From Vibrio rumoiensis 1S-45 (GTDB lineage: Bacteria > Pseudomonadota > Gammaproteobacteria > Enterobacterales > Vibrionaceae), in NCBI RefSeq assembly GCF_000286955.2, contig NZ_AJYK02000082.1, positions 1-64,000 of the forward strand: DNA of 64,000 nucleotides, read 5' to 3'. This document shows positions 37,076 to 45,403 of this stretch, piece after piece (the stretch's first letter is position 1; each line of letters opens with the position of its first letter). Below the pieces are notes generated by a model that saw only the letters and a program-made list of their open reading frames with translations, was not told the origin of the DNA and did no database searches. The position numbers were made by a program, and so were the translations under genes.

Positions 37076-37321
37076 CTAAATGTCGCTTTCCGGATCGAAT
37101 GGGATCAGTTCAGATGTATCATCATCTTTTAATAGGATTTCTACGCGTTGTTCAGCTTCAGTCAATTTTGTTTGGCTTGAGCGAGCAAGGGAAATGCCAC
37201 GTTCGAATTTTTTCAAAGCATCTTCTAAGTCTAAATCACCATTTTCAAGTTGATTGACTAAGGAGTCTAGCTCAGACAACGACTCTTCAAAGCTCATGTT
37301 TTCAGGTTTTTTATTAGCCAT
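37076..37321 (-). CDS. xseB: Exodeoxyribonuclease VII small subunit
   Basis: Helical subunit of ExoVII. The 81 residues include MSFEESLSELDSLVNQLENGDLDLEDALKKFERG, the family hallmark. It is first in the operon xseB-ispA-dxs, an order conserved across gammaproteobacteria. Confidence 0.95.
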   Translation of the reverse strand: MANKKPENMSFEESLSELDSLVNQLENGDLDLEDALKKFERGISLARSSQTKLTEAEQRVEILLKDDDTSELIPFDPESDI

Positions 37322-37704
37322 ATTTGTTCTGCTTGTGTGAAAGCCTCTGAGGTGACGATGCGAAATGTCGGCAGCGATTATTCTGTTGTAGCATGAAGGG
37401 CTGCTGAACTTGTAAAACGTGTCCGCAACTTACCTTAGCCGTAAGGTTGGGTCAAATTAGACACGCAAAAATGTTATGCGCTAATTGTATTTGACCTAAG
37501 GGTAGTGAAACAAGGATTAATCTGTTTTTTATGGAAAAACTCAAACCAAATCAGACTAGGGTGATTTGATTCACGACTAAGGTAGGGAAATCAATTTCGC
37601 CATAGATAAATGTCGTGTATAATTTTGCGCCTTAGTTTTGGCTATATCTGACATCGTTCTCAGATAAAAATCGCCAAATAACTCGATCAAAAGTGAAGCA
37701 TGTT
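37322..37704. promoter_or_regulatory. Divergent promoter region xseB/thiI
   Basis: 383-bp gap between divergent genes. TATAAT at 37618-37623, about 80 bases before thiI, is a good -10 candidate, without a clear -35. No riboswitch fold was recognised; nothing like a TPP (THI) element was seen. Confidence 0.4.
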
Positions 37705-39153
37705 ATGAAGTTTATTGTTAAGCCCCATCCGGAAATTTTTGTTAAAAGTGATTCAGTGCGTAAGCGATTTACCAAAACTCTGGAACGCAATATTCGTAAT
37801 ATTATTCAACGCCAGACAGAATCGGTTGCGGTATTTAACCGTCGTGATCATATTGAAGTGAGCTCAAGCAGTGATGAATATTACTCTCAAGTACTCACTA
37901 TTTTGACGCATACACCAGGCATCCACCATTCTTTAGAAGTGGTGCAGTCTGAATATACTGATATGCATGATATCTATGAACAATCGTTAATCCAAAGCCG
38001 TGACTTGATTGAAGGCAAAACGTTTGTAGTGCGTGTTAAGCGCCGTGGCAAGCACGACTTTACTTCAATTGATGTAGAGCGCTATGTCGGTGGCGGCTTA
38101 AACCAAGCCGTTGAATCTGCCAAGGTTAAATTAACAAGACCTGAAGTGACGGTTAATATCGAAATTGATGGCGATAAACTCAATCAAGTGGTTGCTCGTC
38201 ATAAAGGTTTAGGTGGCTTCCCACTGGGTACGCAAGAAGATGTATTAAGCTTGATCTCCGGTGGTTTTGATTCAGGGGTTTCTAGTTACTTACATATCAA
38301 GCGAGGCTCTAAAACCCATTTCTGTTTCTTTAACTTAGGTGGCCCTGCACACGAAATTGGTGTGAAGCAAGTGTCGCACTTTATTTGGAATAAGTATGGG
38401 TCTTCTGCCAAGGTGAAGTTCATTGCGGTTGATTTTGAACCGGTTGTGGCTGAAATTTTAGAGAATGTTGACGACGGTCAAATGGGCGTAGTACTGAAAC
38501 GTATGTTTATGCGCGCAGGTGGCATGATTGCTGAGAAATTTGGCATTGAAGCGTTAGTAACCGGTGAGGCATTAGGGCAAGTTTCTAGCCAAACACTGAC
38601 GAATTTACGTTTGATCGATAATGTGACCGATACTTTGATCCTTCGCCCACTGATTAACTGGGATAAAGAAGATATCATTAATGTCGCACGTGATATCGGT
38701 ACCGAAGATTTTGCTAAAGTGATGCCAGAATATTGCGGTGTGATCTCTAAAAAGCCAACAGTGAAAGCGGTCAAAGCGAAACTTGAAAAAGAAGAATTGA
38801 ATTTTGATTTCAATATTCTTGAGCAAGTGGTGGCCAATGCTCGTGTAATGGATATTCGTGACATAGAGAAAGAAAGCCAAGAGCAAGCGCCTGAAGTTGA
38901 GCAAGTGGCTGAAATCGCTGCTGAATCGATCGTTTTAGATATTCGTAGCCCAGACGAAGAAGATATGAACCCATTAAAAATTGATGGCGTTGAAATTAAG
39001 CATCTTCCATTCTATAAATTGGCAACGCAGTTTGGCGATTTAGAGCAAAGCAAAGAATATTTATTGTATTGTGATCGTGGTGTAATGAGCCGCCTACAAG
39101 CTTTGTATTTAAAAGACTTAGGCTTTAACAATGTGAAAGTTTATCGTCCGTAG
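37705..39153 (+). CDS. thiI: tRNA 4-thiouridine synthase/thiamine sulfur carrier ThiI
   Basis: Transfers sulfur for s4U8 in tRNA and for the thiamine thiazole. Order: ferredoxin-like and THUMP domains (1-165), PP-loop adenylating domain with [10 protein letters not shown] (about 185), [14 protein letters not shown] with a catalytic Cys, and a C-terminal rhodanese domain (from about 400) with the persulfide Cys in [13 protein letters not shown] 37705 ([22 protein letters not shown]) is the family start; a GTG four codons upstream is in frame. A 16-bp tandem repeat begins inside the stop codon. Confidence 0.97.
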   Translation: MKFIVKPHPEIFVKSDSVRKRFTKTLERNIRNIIQRQTESVAVFNRRDHIEVSSSSDEYYSQVLTILTHTPGIHHSLEVVQSEYTDMHDIYEQSLIQSRDLIEGKTFVVRVKRRGKHDFTSIDVERYVGGGLNQAVESAKVKLTRPEVTVNIEIDGDKLNQVVARHKGLGGFPLGTQEDVLSLISGGFDSGVSSYLHIKRGSKTHFCFFNLGGPAHEIGVKQVSHFIWNKYGSSAKVKFIAVDFEPVVAEILENVDDGQMGVVLKRMFMRAGGMIAEKFGIEALVTGEALGQVSSQTLTNLRLIDNVTDTLILRPLINWDKEDIINVARDIGTEDFAKVMPEYCGVISKKPTVKAVKAKLEKEELNFDFNILEQVVANARVMDIRDIEKESQEQAPEVEQVAEIAAESIVLDIRSPDEEDMNPLKIDGVEIKHLPFYKLATQFGDLEQSKEYLLYCDRGVMSRLQALYLKDLGFNNVKVYRP

Positions 39154-39187
39154 AAATGCTGATGTGTAGAAATGCTGATGTGTAGAA
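39151..39187. repeat. 16-bp tandem duplication after thiI
   Basis: Two perfect units of TAGAAATGCTGATGTG followed by TAGAA, starting at the thiI stop codon (TAG). It is probably a slippage duplication. Confidence 0.85.
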
Positions 39188-39205
39188 GTATCGATACATA
39201 GACAT

Positions 39206-39239
39206 GAAGCGCTGGCCATTGAGCTGGCGCTTTTTTTTG
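39206..39239 (+). terminator. thiI terminator
   Basis: AGCGCTGGC-CATTGA-GCTGGCGCT stem with two G-U pairs, then eight T residues. Confidence 0.87.
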
Positions 39240-39618
39240 ACGGATTATTGATTGTGTAATGGCTGTACCATCTTGTTTCCGATTGAGAGGCAAAAAAAAT
39301 GCGCGGCCAATAGGCTACGCATAAATTTGACTTATGATCAAAAAAATCAGGACGTTCTGAAAATGAGGGAGTATTTTCAATGCGTCTAAAACTCAAAAAG
39401 AGTTAATGCAAACACAACATTCACATTAGCCAATCACACATTTACAGGTTTGAGATAAATGCTGTAACTCATTAATGTGATATGAAATATAGAGTTTTCA
39501 TAGCAGTTCGGCAATGGACAAATTATAATGCTTCGCATGAGAAAAAATAATGCATTGTTTGGCTTTGATTTTCACAGGTCAGTTTGATGCGATTTAGAGT
39601 GCTAACAAGGTTCAATTT
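39240..39618. other. Spacer upstream of gcvA
   Basis: About 380 bp. It contains a GC-rich imperfect stem near 39300-39320 (TGCGCGGCC/GGCTACGCA) without a T-run. The gcvA promoter must lie at the right end, but I cannot assign it. No gene seen. Confidence 0.45.
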
Positions 39619-40542
39619 ATGGCTAGACGTTTACCCCCATTGAATTCATTGCGTGTGTTTGAAGCCGCTGCTCGTTATTTGAGTTTTACTCGCGCGGCTG
39701 AAGAGTTATTTGTGACCCAAGCTGCCGTCAGTCATCAAGTCAAAGCGTTAGAAGAATTTCTTGGTATTAAGTTATTTCGTCGTCGTAATCGTTCTTTACT
39801 CTTAACGGAGGAAGGGCAAAGTTATTTCTTAGATATTAAAGATATCTTCACGTCGATTTCCGATGCGACCGATAAAGTGTTAGAGCGCAGTGAAAAAGGG
39901 GCATTGACGATCAGCTTAACGCCAAGTTTTGCGATTCAGTGGTTAGTACCACGCTTGGCGGATTTTAATGCTCAAGAGCCTGATATTGATGTACGCATTA
40001 AAGCAGTCGATATGGATGAAGGTTTATTGTCTGATGATGTAGATGTTGCCATCTATTATGGGCGAGGGAATTGGCCGGGAGTACGGGCAGATAAACTGTA
40101 TATTGAATGTTTAATTCCGGTTTGCTCGCCGCAGCTACTCTTAGGAACCAAACCTTTGAATGGTTTAGATGACTTAAAAAATCATACCTTATTGCATGAT
40201 AGCTCTCGTAAATACTGGAAACAGTTTATGAAAGAGCAAAATCTTGAAGGTGTGAATGTGAATCATGGGCCTATTTTTAGCCATTCCACCATGGTGATTC
40301 AAGCAGCAATGCATGGGCAAGGTATCGCACTTGTGAATAATGTATTGGTGCAGCCGGATTTGGATGCAGGACGTTTAGTACAGCCATTTGATGAGGTTTT
40401 AGTGAGTAAGAATGCCTTTTATGTGGTGTGCGATAACAAACAGGCGGATGTTGGCCGAGTCGCCACCTTCCGTGATTGGATGCTAAGCAAAGCGGCTAGT
40501 GAGCAAGATTTATTGTTAGAAGATGGAGAGCTATCAGAATGA
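39619..40542 (+). CDS. gcvA: LysR-type regulator GcvA
   Basis: Regulator of the glycine cleavage operon. N-terminal winged HTH: MARRLPPLNSLRVFEAAARY, AAEELFVTQAAVSHQVKALEE; effector domain from about 90 (LTISLTPSFAIQWLVPRL). The position gcvA before DUF423 and rlmM matches E. coli gcvA-ygdD-rlmM and supports the name over other LysR paralogues. Its stop overlaps the next start by 4 bases. Confidence 0.9.
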   Translation: MARRLPPLNSLRVFEAAARYLSFTRAAEELFVTQAAVSHQVKALEEFLGIKLFRRRNRSLLLTEEGQSYFLDIKDIFTSISDATDKVLERSEKGALTISLTPSFAIQWLVPRLADFNAQEPDIDVRIKAVDMDEGLLSDDVDVAIYYGRGNWPGVRADKLYIECLIPVCSPQLLLGTKPLNGLDDLKNHTLLHDSSRKYWKQFMKEQNLEGVNVNHGPIFSHSTMVIQAAMHGQGIALVNNVLVQPDLDAGRLVQPFDEVLVSKNAFYVVCDNKQADVGRVATFRDWMLSKAASEQDLLLEDGELSE

Positions 40543-41183
40543 GTGTTGATGTGAATTCAAGCTCTGTCTTAATCGATGGCGCTCAACATGCAAAAGTGAC
40601 CATTCTACTTGCTCATGGCGCAGGGGCTGGAATGGATCATGAGTTTATGGCTGATATTGCGAAACAATTAGCCAGTCATGATATTAGAGTGATACGGTTT
40701 AACTTTCCATACATGATCAAACGAGCGGAAGATGGCAAAAAACGACCACCAGATCGCGCTCCAAAATTATTAGCTGACTTTGAAGAAAAAATAGCCCAAT
40801 ACCATCAAGATTCTGAATATTTGTTTTTAGCCGGAAAATCTATGGGTGGACGAATGGCAAGTCATTTAGCTGAACATGAATTAGTAACAGGGGTTATGTG
40901 TTTAGGCTTTCCATTTCACCCGCCCGGTAAGCCTGAAAATTATAAAGGTGAACATTTATCTCACCTCACTAAGCCGACATTAATATTACAAGGTGAACGC
41001 GATACCTTTGGTACAAAACAAGAATGCGCTGATTTTGTTTTTTCTGACTCAATATCGATCGATTTTATTCCTGATGGCGATCATAGTTTTAAGCCTAGAG
41101 TACGTTCTGGGCACACCGAGCTTGCTAACCGAACATTGGCGGTGAATAAAATGGTCGAATTTATTCAACAACATATAAAGTGA
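40539..41183 (+). CDS. Alpha/beta hydrolase (KANL3/Tex30-like dienelactone hydrolase fold)
   Basis: A 214-residue cytoplasmic hydrolase: LLAHGAGAGMDHEFM (oxyanion region), nucleophile elbow AGKSMGGRMAS with Ser near 105, and a late GDHSFKPR supplying His; QGERDTFG supplies the acid. Substrate unknown. It overlaps gcvA by ATGA and is followed by the DUF423 gene 11 bp later, so it is in the same operon. Confidence 0.85.
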   Translation: MSVDVNSSSVLIDGAQHAKVTILLAHGAGAGMDHEFMADIAKQLASHDIRVIRFNFPYMIKRAEDGKKRPPDRAPKLLADFEEKIAQYHQDSEYLFLAGKSMGGRMASHLAEHELVTGVMCLGFPFHPPGKPENYKGEHLSHLTKPTLILQGERDTFGTKQECADFVFSDSISIDFIPDGDHSFKPRVRSGHTELANRTLAVNKMVEFIQQHIK

Positions 41184-41194
41184 GGTAGCGATAG

Positions 41195-41650
41195 ATGGCT
41201 TTTTCTCTATTATCTGGAAAATGCAAAGGGGATAAGATTCTCGCTTTTGCCGGTTTTTCTGGCTTGATCACAGTGGCATTAGGTGCCTTTGCCGCTCATG
41301 GTTTGTCTGGCGTGTTATCTGGACACCTACTATCTGTATTTAAAACAGGCGTTCAGTATCAAGCGTGGCATACCTTTGCGTTGCTAGCTTGTGGCATACT
41401 ATTGCTGATCACAGCAAAGCGATCAGATGATGAAAAACCACTCTATAATGAGAAGGCTCGTAAAGGGCTGGTATCTGCTGGTATTTGCTTTATCATCGGC
41501 ATCCTTTGTTTTAGTGGCAGCTTATATGGGCTGGCACTGACAGGTATTAAATGGTTTGGCCCTATCACACCGCTTGGTGGTTTGTTTTTTATGATTGGCT
41601 GGCTACTCTTTGCTCTATCCGTTTTACGACTAAATAAGGTGACACAGTGA
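41195..41650 (+). CDS. DUF423 membrane protein (YgdD-like)
   Basis: A 151-residue inner-membrane protein with four helices and the DUF423 motif [11 protein letters not shown] (here [13 protein letters not shown]), then [13 protein letters not shown] and [18 protein letters not shown]. Function unknown. The position between gcvA and rlmM matches E. coli ygdD. It overlaps rlmM by 4 bases. Confidence 0.9.
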   Translation: MAFSLLSGKCKGDKILAFAGFSGLITVALGAFAAHGLSGVLSGHLLSVFKTGVQYQAWHTFALLACGILLLITAKRSDDEKPLYNEKARKGLVSAGICFIIGILCFSGSLYGLALTGIKWFGPITPLGGLFFMIGWLLFALSVLRLNKVTQ

Positions 41651-42738
41651 AACACGTATTACTCTACTGCCGTTCTGGTTTTGAAAAAGAATGTGCGGGT
41701 GAAATTCAAGACAAAGCCAATAACCTTGAGATCTTTGGCTTTCCTCGTGTCAAAAAACAATCGGGTTACGTGGTGTTCGAGTGTTACCAAGAAGGTGATG
41801 CGGATAAGCTGATCAAGCAAATTGATTTCAAAGCATTAATTTTTGCTCGTCAAATGATTGCAGTTTCAGATGCGTTGACCGATTTACCAACTGAAGATCG
41901 TATTTCTCCGATTTTGGCAGCGATTGAAGCGCAAAATAAATTCCCAACCTGTGGTGATATTCGAGTGGAAACACCGGATACCAACGAAGCGAAAGAATTA
42001 TTGAAGTTTTGTCGTAAATTTACTGTGCCACTGCGCAGTGCCATTCGTGGAAAAGGGTTCTTATTTGCAAAAGATAATGCCAAGAAGCCAGTGCTACATG
42101 TGTGCTTTGTCGCACCTGGACATTGCTATGTAGGCTATTCGTTGTCGCAAAATAACTCACAATTTTTTATGGGGATTCCTCGTTTAAAATTCCCATCGGA
42201 TGCGCCAAGCCGTTCAACCTTAAAGTTGGAAGAAGCTTTTCATGTGTTCATTCCTAAAGAAGAGCTGGATGAGCGTTTAGCTCCGGGAATGTGGGCGGTA
42301 GATTTAGGCGCTTGCCCGGGTGGTTGGACGTATCAGTTGGTAAAGCGTTCGATGTTTGTTCACGCAGTTGATAATGGTGCGATGGCACAAAGCCTAATGG
42401 ACACAGGCCAAGTGAAATACCATGCGGAAGATGGTTTTAAATATCAGCCAGCGAAAAAGAATATTACTTGGCTGGTATGCGATATGATCGAAAAGCCGTC
42501 ACGCGTAGCGCAGTTAATGGGTGAGTGGTTGATCCGAGGTTTAGCCAAAGAAGCCATCTTTAACTTAAAACTGCCAATGAAAGGCCGTTACGATGAAGTA
42601 TTAGAAGACATTGAAAACTTGAAGATATTCTTTAAAGAAAATGAAGTGCCTTTTAAATTACAAGCCAAACATTTGTACCATGATCGTGAGGAAATTACGG
42701 TGCATGTGCAGATTTTGAAGAATATTTCGCCGTACTAA
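41647..42738 (+). CDS. rlmM: 23S rRNA (C2498-2'-O)-methyltransferase RlmM
   Basis: SAM-dependent 2'-O-methylation of C2498 in 23S rRNA. THUMP-containing N-terminal half, Rossmann fold with SAM motif [13 protein letters not shown] (about 219), and catalytic Lys-Asp-Lys-Glu set, including CDMIEKP and [13 protein letters not shown] start overlaps the DUF423 stop. Length 363. Confidence 0.96.
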   Translation: MKHVLLYCRSGFEKECAGEIQDKANNLEIFGFPRVKKQSGYVVFECYQEGDADKLIKQIDFKALIFARQMIAVSDALTDLPTEDRISPILAAIEAQNKFPTCGDIRVETPDTNEAKELLKFCRKFTVPLRSAIRGKGFLFAKDNAKKPVLHVCFVAPGHCYVGYSLSQNNSQFFMGIPRLKFPSDAPSRSTLKLEEAFHVFIPKEELDERLAPGMWAVDLGACPGGWTYQLVKRSMFVHAVDNGAMAQSLMDTGQVKYHAEDGFKYQPAKKNITWLVCDMIEKPSRVAQLMGEWLIRGLAKEAIFNLKLPMKGRYDEVLEDIENLKIFFKENEVPFKLQAKHLYHDREEITVHVQILKNISPY

Positions 42739-42776
42739 AAGCAGGGCGTTTTGCTTATCGCAGCTCATATCTCGAT

Positions 42777-42862
42777 GGTATGAGCTACGAACAGAGTCTT
42801 TTCTTAGCTCTTTCGATATACGAGCAGCGCAGCGTCCTAGCTACGAGTCCCGTTCTCATACC
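42777..42862. repeat. 86-bp inverted-repeat element spanning xni 3' end
   Basis: Ends GGTATGAG and CTCATACC; it contains copy 3 of the CTAG/GCGC family at 42821-42849 (CGAGCAGCGCAGCGTCCTAG then CTACGAGTC). It overlaps the last codons and TAG stop of xni. Confidence 0.55.
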
Positions 42863-43616
42863 TAATGTCCTGCAAATTAAACCCCAAAGCCATATCGGTT
42901 TTTAAAGCGGCAATACGTTTGCAGGTTCTTGCCAATTCAATATGTTCATCCAGTTTTTTGCGATACTTTGCGACTAAATCTTCTGCGGCGTACGCGGTTT
43001 CTATATCACCATATTGTTGCAGTACTTCTTTGGCAGCTTTAGGCCCCATTCCGGGAACGCCAGGGACTTTACTCGAGCTTATGCCTACTAATCCCCAATA
43101 ATCAGCAAGTTGCTGAGGCGTAACGCCAAACTCTTGTTCGATGAATGGGGCATCTAACCAGCGGTGTTGGAAATAATCACGGATTTGAATGTTAGGCGAG
43201 AGCAGTTGGCAATAGCCTTTATCGGTAGAGATGATGGTTGCGGTTTCACCCGCTGAGGCAACTTTACACGCCAAGGTCGCCACTAAATCATCGGCCTCAT
43301 CACCATCTGAAAGTAATGAATCAATACCTAACTCCCACCATGCATTTTGGATGCTTTCTAATCCTGTTAACAATGCTGGTGGCATTGGTTTTCGGTCTTC
43401 TTTATAGCTGGGTAGTACTTCAGCTCGCCACCCTCGGTCTTGCAAGTGATGATCAAAGACAGCGATGATATGGGTCGGTTGCGATTCGTTAAGAATTTTA
43501 TGCAGAGTGCGGTTGGTGGTTTCGATAGTGCGAGCAATGTCGTTAGGATCAGGTTGAGCAGAGTGCACACGACGAATGAGGTTTAATGCATCAATGATCA
43601 CCAGATGAATCGACAT
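42837..43616 (-). CDS. xni: Flap endonuclease Xni (ExoIX)
   Basis: Structure-specific 5'-flap nuclease related to the PolI 5'-nuclease domain. MSIHLVIIDALNLIRRVHSAQP at the start, acidic cluster DGDEADDLVATLA and STDKGYCQL, and the H3TH region ISSSKVPGVPGMGPKAAKEVLQ. ATG 43616 has GGAGAC upstream and is preferred to the longer frame to 43688. The C-terminal ENGTRS and TAG stop are encoded by a CTAG-repeat, so the tail may be altered from the ancestral end. Confidence 0.93.
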   Translation of the reverse strand: MSIHLVIIDALNLIRRVHSAQPDPNDIARTIETTNRTLHKILNESQPTHIIAVFDHHLQDRGWRAEVLPSYKEDRKPMPPALLTGLESIQNAWWELGIDSLLSDGDEADDLVATLACKVASAGETATIISTDKGYCQLLSPNIQIRDYFQHRWLDAPFIEQEFGVTPQQLADYWGLVGISSSKVPGVPGMGPKAAKEVLQQYGDIETAYAAEDLVAKYRKKLDEHIELARTCKRIAALKTDMALGFNLQDIRYENGTRS

Positions 43617-43641
43617 AACGTCTCCTATGAAAATAACACCA

Positions 43642-43687
43642 ATAAAAAAGGCTTCTGTTTTCGAATATTCTCGAAAGACAGAAGCCA
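43642..43687 (-). terminator. ppnN terminator
   Basis: On the minus strand GGCTTCTGTCTTTCGAGAA pairs with its complement ending ACAGAAGCC, then a T6 run; it lies between ppnN and xni. Confidence 0.88.
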
Positions 43688-43756
43688 TTGTAACAAACTC
43701 AATTTAAAACTGAGCTTTAATTTTATTCGAATTTACCATTCCATTTAACGAGCTAT

Positions 43757-45112
43757 TCATCGAGCTATGCGGTAACACGGAATGTATTCCGAACCGGGAA
43801 GCTTCATACGTTGCTGCTCAACAAAGTCACCCAGTAAGGTATCCATTTTATCCATTAAATCACGGTCACCATCAATAACGAACGGGCCATGCTTTTTAAT
43901 TTCACGAATGCCTTCTGATTTTACATTCCCTGCCACTATGCCAGAAAACGCTTTACGTAAGTTTGCCGCCAGTTTTTCAGCTGGTTGATCTAAGTGAAGG
44001 TCAAGAGCTGCCATTGATTCATGTGTCGGCTCAAATGGTGCTTGAAAATCAGGCGCAATGTATAAAGACCAGTTAAAGCTATAGGCATCTTCATGGGTTT
44101 TACGGTGTTCTTTTACTTTTGGCATCGCATCTTTCATGATACGAGCCGCTTTCGCTGGATCACCAATGACGATTTCATAATGCTTTTGCGCTTCAGGGCC
44201 AAGTGTGTCATGGATGAATTGGTCGATAGAGCGGAAATAAGCTTCACTTTCTTTCGGGCCGGTTAACACCAATGGAAGCGGTTGGTCAGCATTGTTAGGA
44301 TGCATCAAGATACCAAGAATATACAGCAACTCTTCTGCGGTACCAGGGCCTCCTGGGAAGATGATTATGCCATGCCCCATACGCACGAACCCTTCCAGAC
44401 GTTTTTCAATATCTGGCATGATGATCAATTCATTGACGATTGGGTTTGGTGGTTCAGCCGCAATAATGGAGGGCTCAGTTAGGCCAATATATCGTTGGTA
44501 AGGGTAACGTTGTTTCGCATGACCGACAGCCGCACCTTTCATTGGTCCTTCCATTGCACCCGGTCCACAGCCAGTACAAATATTCATTTCACGTAAACCA
44601 AGCTCATTACCCACTTCACGCGTGTATTGGTATTCGATTGCGTTTATAGAGTGCCCACCCCAACAAACGACAAGGTTAGGATCAATGCCGGGATGCAGAG
44701 CTTTGGCATTACGTAAAATACCAAAGACAAGGTTAGTAATTTGGGCTGGATCGGTTAAATGTAAACGCTGACTTTCGGCAAGTTGAACGTGTAAGAAGAC
44801 AATGTCACGTAATACGGAAAATAAGTGAGATTGAATGCCTTTAATAATGGTGCCATCAACAAATGCATGATCTGGTGGATCGATAAGCTCCAGTTTCATT
44901 CCTCTTTCACGACGCATGACTTCGATTTCGAAAGACTCATATTTGCGAAGTAGTTCTTCAGAATTGTCGGTATGGCTTCCCGAATTTAATACGGCAAGTG
45001 AACAGCTGCGATAAAGCTGATAAAGGTCGCTAGAGGCTGCTTTTTTTAGCTTACTGACTTCTAGTTGAGATAATAAATCTAGACTGCCCATTGGGCTTAT
45101 TTGTGTAATCAT
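43757..45112 (-). CDS. ppnN: Nucleotide 5'-monophosphate nucleosidase PpnN
   Basis: Cleaves purine/pyrimidine monophosphates to base and ribose-5-phosphate; in E. coli ppGpp-stimulated (YgdH). LOG-like core motifs [18 protein letters not shown] and [17 protein letters not shown] are present. ATG 45112 ([19 protein letters not shown]) matches the family start and has AGGAG 6 bases upstream; the frame is open to 45166. Length 451. Confidence 0.95.
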   Translation of the reverse strand: MITQISPMGSLDLLSQLEVSKLKKAASSDLYQLYRSCSLAVLNSGSHTDNSEELLRKYESFEIEVMRRERGMKLELIDPPDHAFVDGTIIKGIQSHLFSVLRDIVFLHVQLAESQRLHLTDPAQITNLVFGILRNAKALHPGIDPNLVVCWGGHSINAIEYQYTREVGNELGLREMNICTGCGPGAMEGPMKGAAVGHAKQRYPYQRYIGLTEPSIIAAEPPNPIVNELIIMPDIEKRLEGFVRMGHGIIIFPGGPGTAEELLYILGILMHPNNADQPLPLVLTGPKESEAYFRSIDQFIHDTLGPEAQKHYEIVIGDPAKAARIMKDAMPKVKEHRKTHEDAYSFNWSLYIAPDFQAPFEPTHESMAALDLHLDQPAEKLAANLRKAFSGIVAGNVKSEGIREIKKHGPFVIDGDRDLMDKMDTLLGDFVEQQRMKLPGSEYIPCYRIAR

Positions 45113-45403
45113 AGAATGCTCCTTTCCGCCGATTATGATTTTATTTTTTCGGCTAGGTGTATTCACCTTACACAGGTTTTAACGATTGCGCTACAATTTG
45201 AGCATGGTATTTGTTTGTATATCAAGACTCTATATGCTTGGCTGACTTGAAGCTACAGCTTTGTTAACTAAGCTTATGAGGCTTCATTTACTTGCCGTCT
45301 CACTATCCAGTGATTCTTGTGATTGCTCTTTTCGGAATATTCTTACCGAAACGATTCACCCCATTTGAACATTTGAGATAAGGAAGGGGGATTATCTCTA
45401 GGG
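45113..45403. other. Spacer between TPR gene and ppnN
   Basis: About 290 bp. It contains GAGATAA/TTATCTC (45375-45398), a small stem after the TPR gene without a proper T-run, and the ppnN promoter region. No gene seen. Confidence 0.4.

Noticed and set aside
37322..37704. TPP riboswitch upstream of thiI
   Set aside because: No THI-box motifs were seen; thiI is not usually riboswitch-controlled.
39151..39187. CRISPR-like array
   Set aside because: Only two adjacent units with no spacers; a simple tandem duplication.
43238..43468. Antisense frames inside xni and many other genes
   Set aside because: They mirror codon structure of the real genes on the other strand and have no ribosome sites or family patterns.
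45375..45398. Terminator after the TPR/GGDEF-like gene
   Set aside because: Short GAGATAA/TTATCTC stem without a following T-run on the gene's strand.
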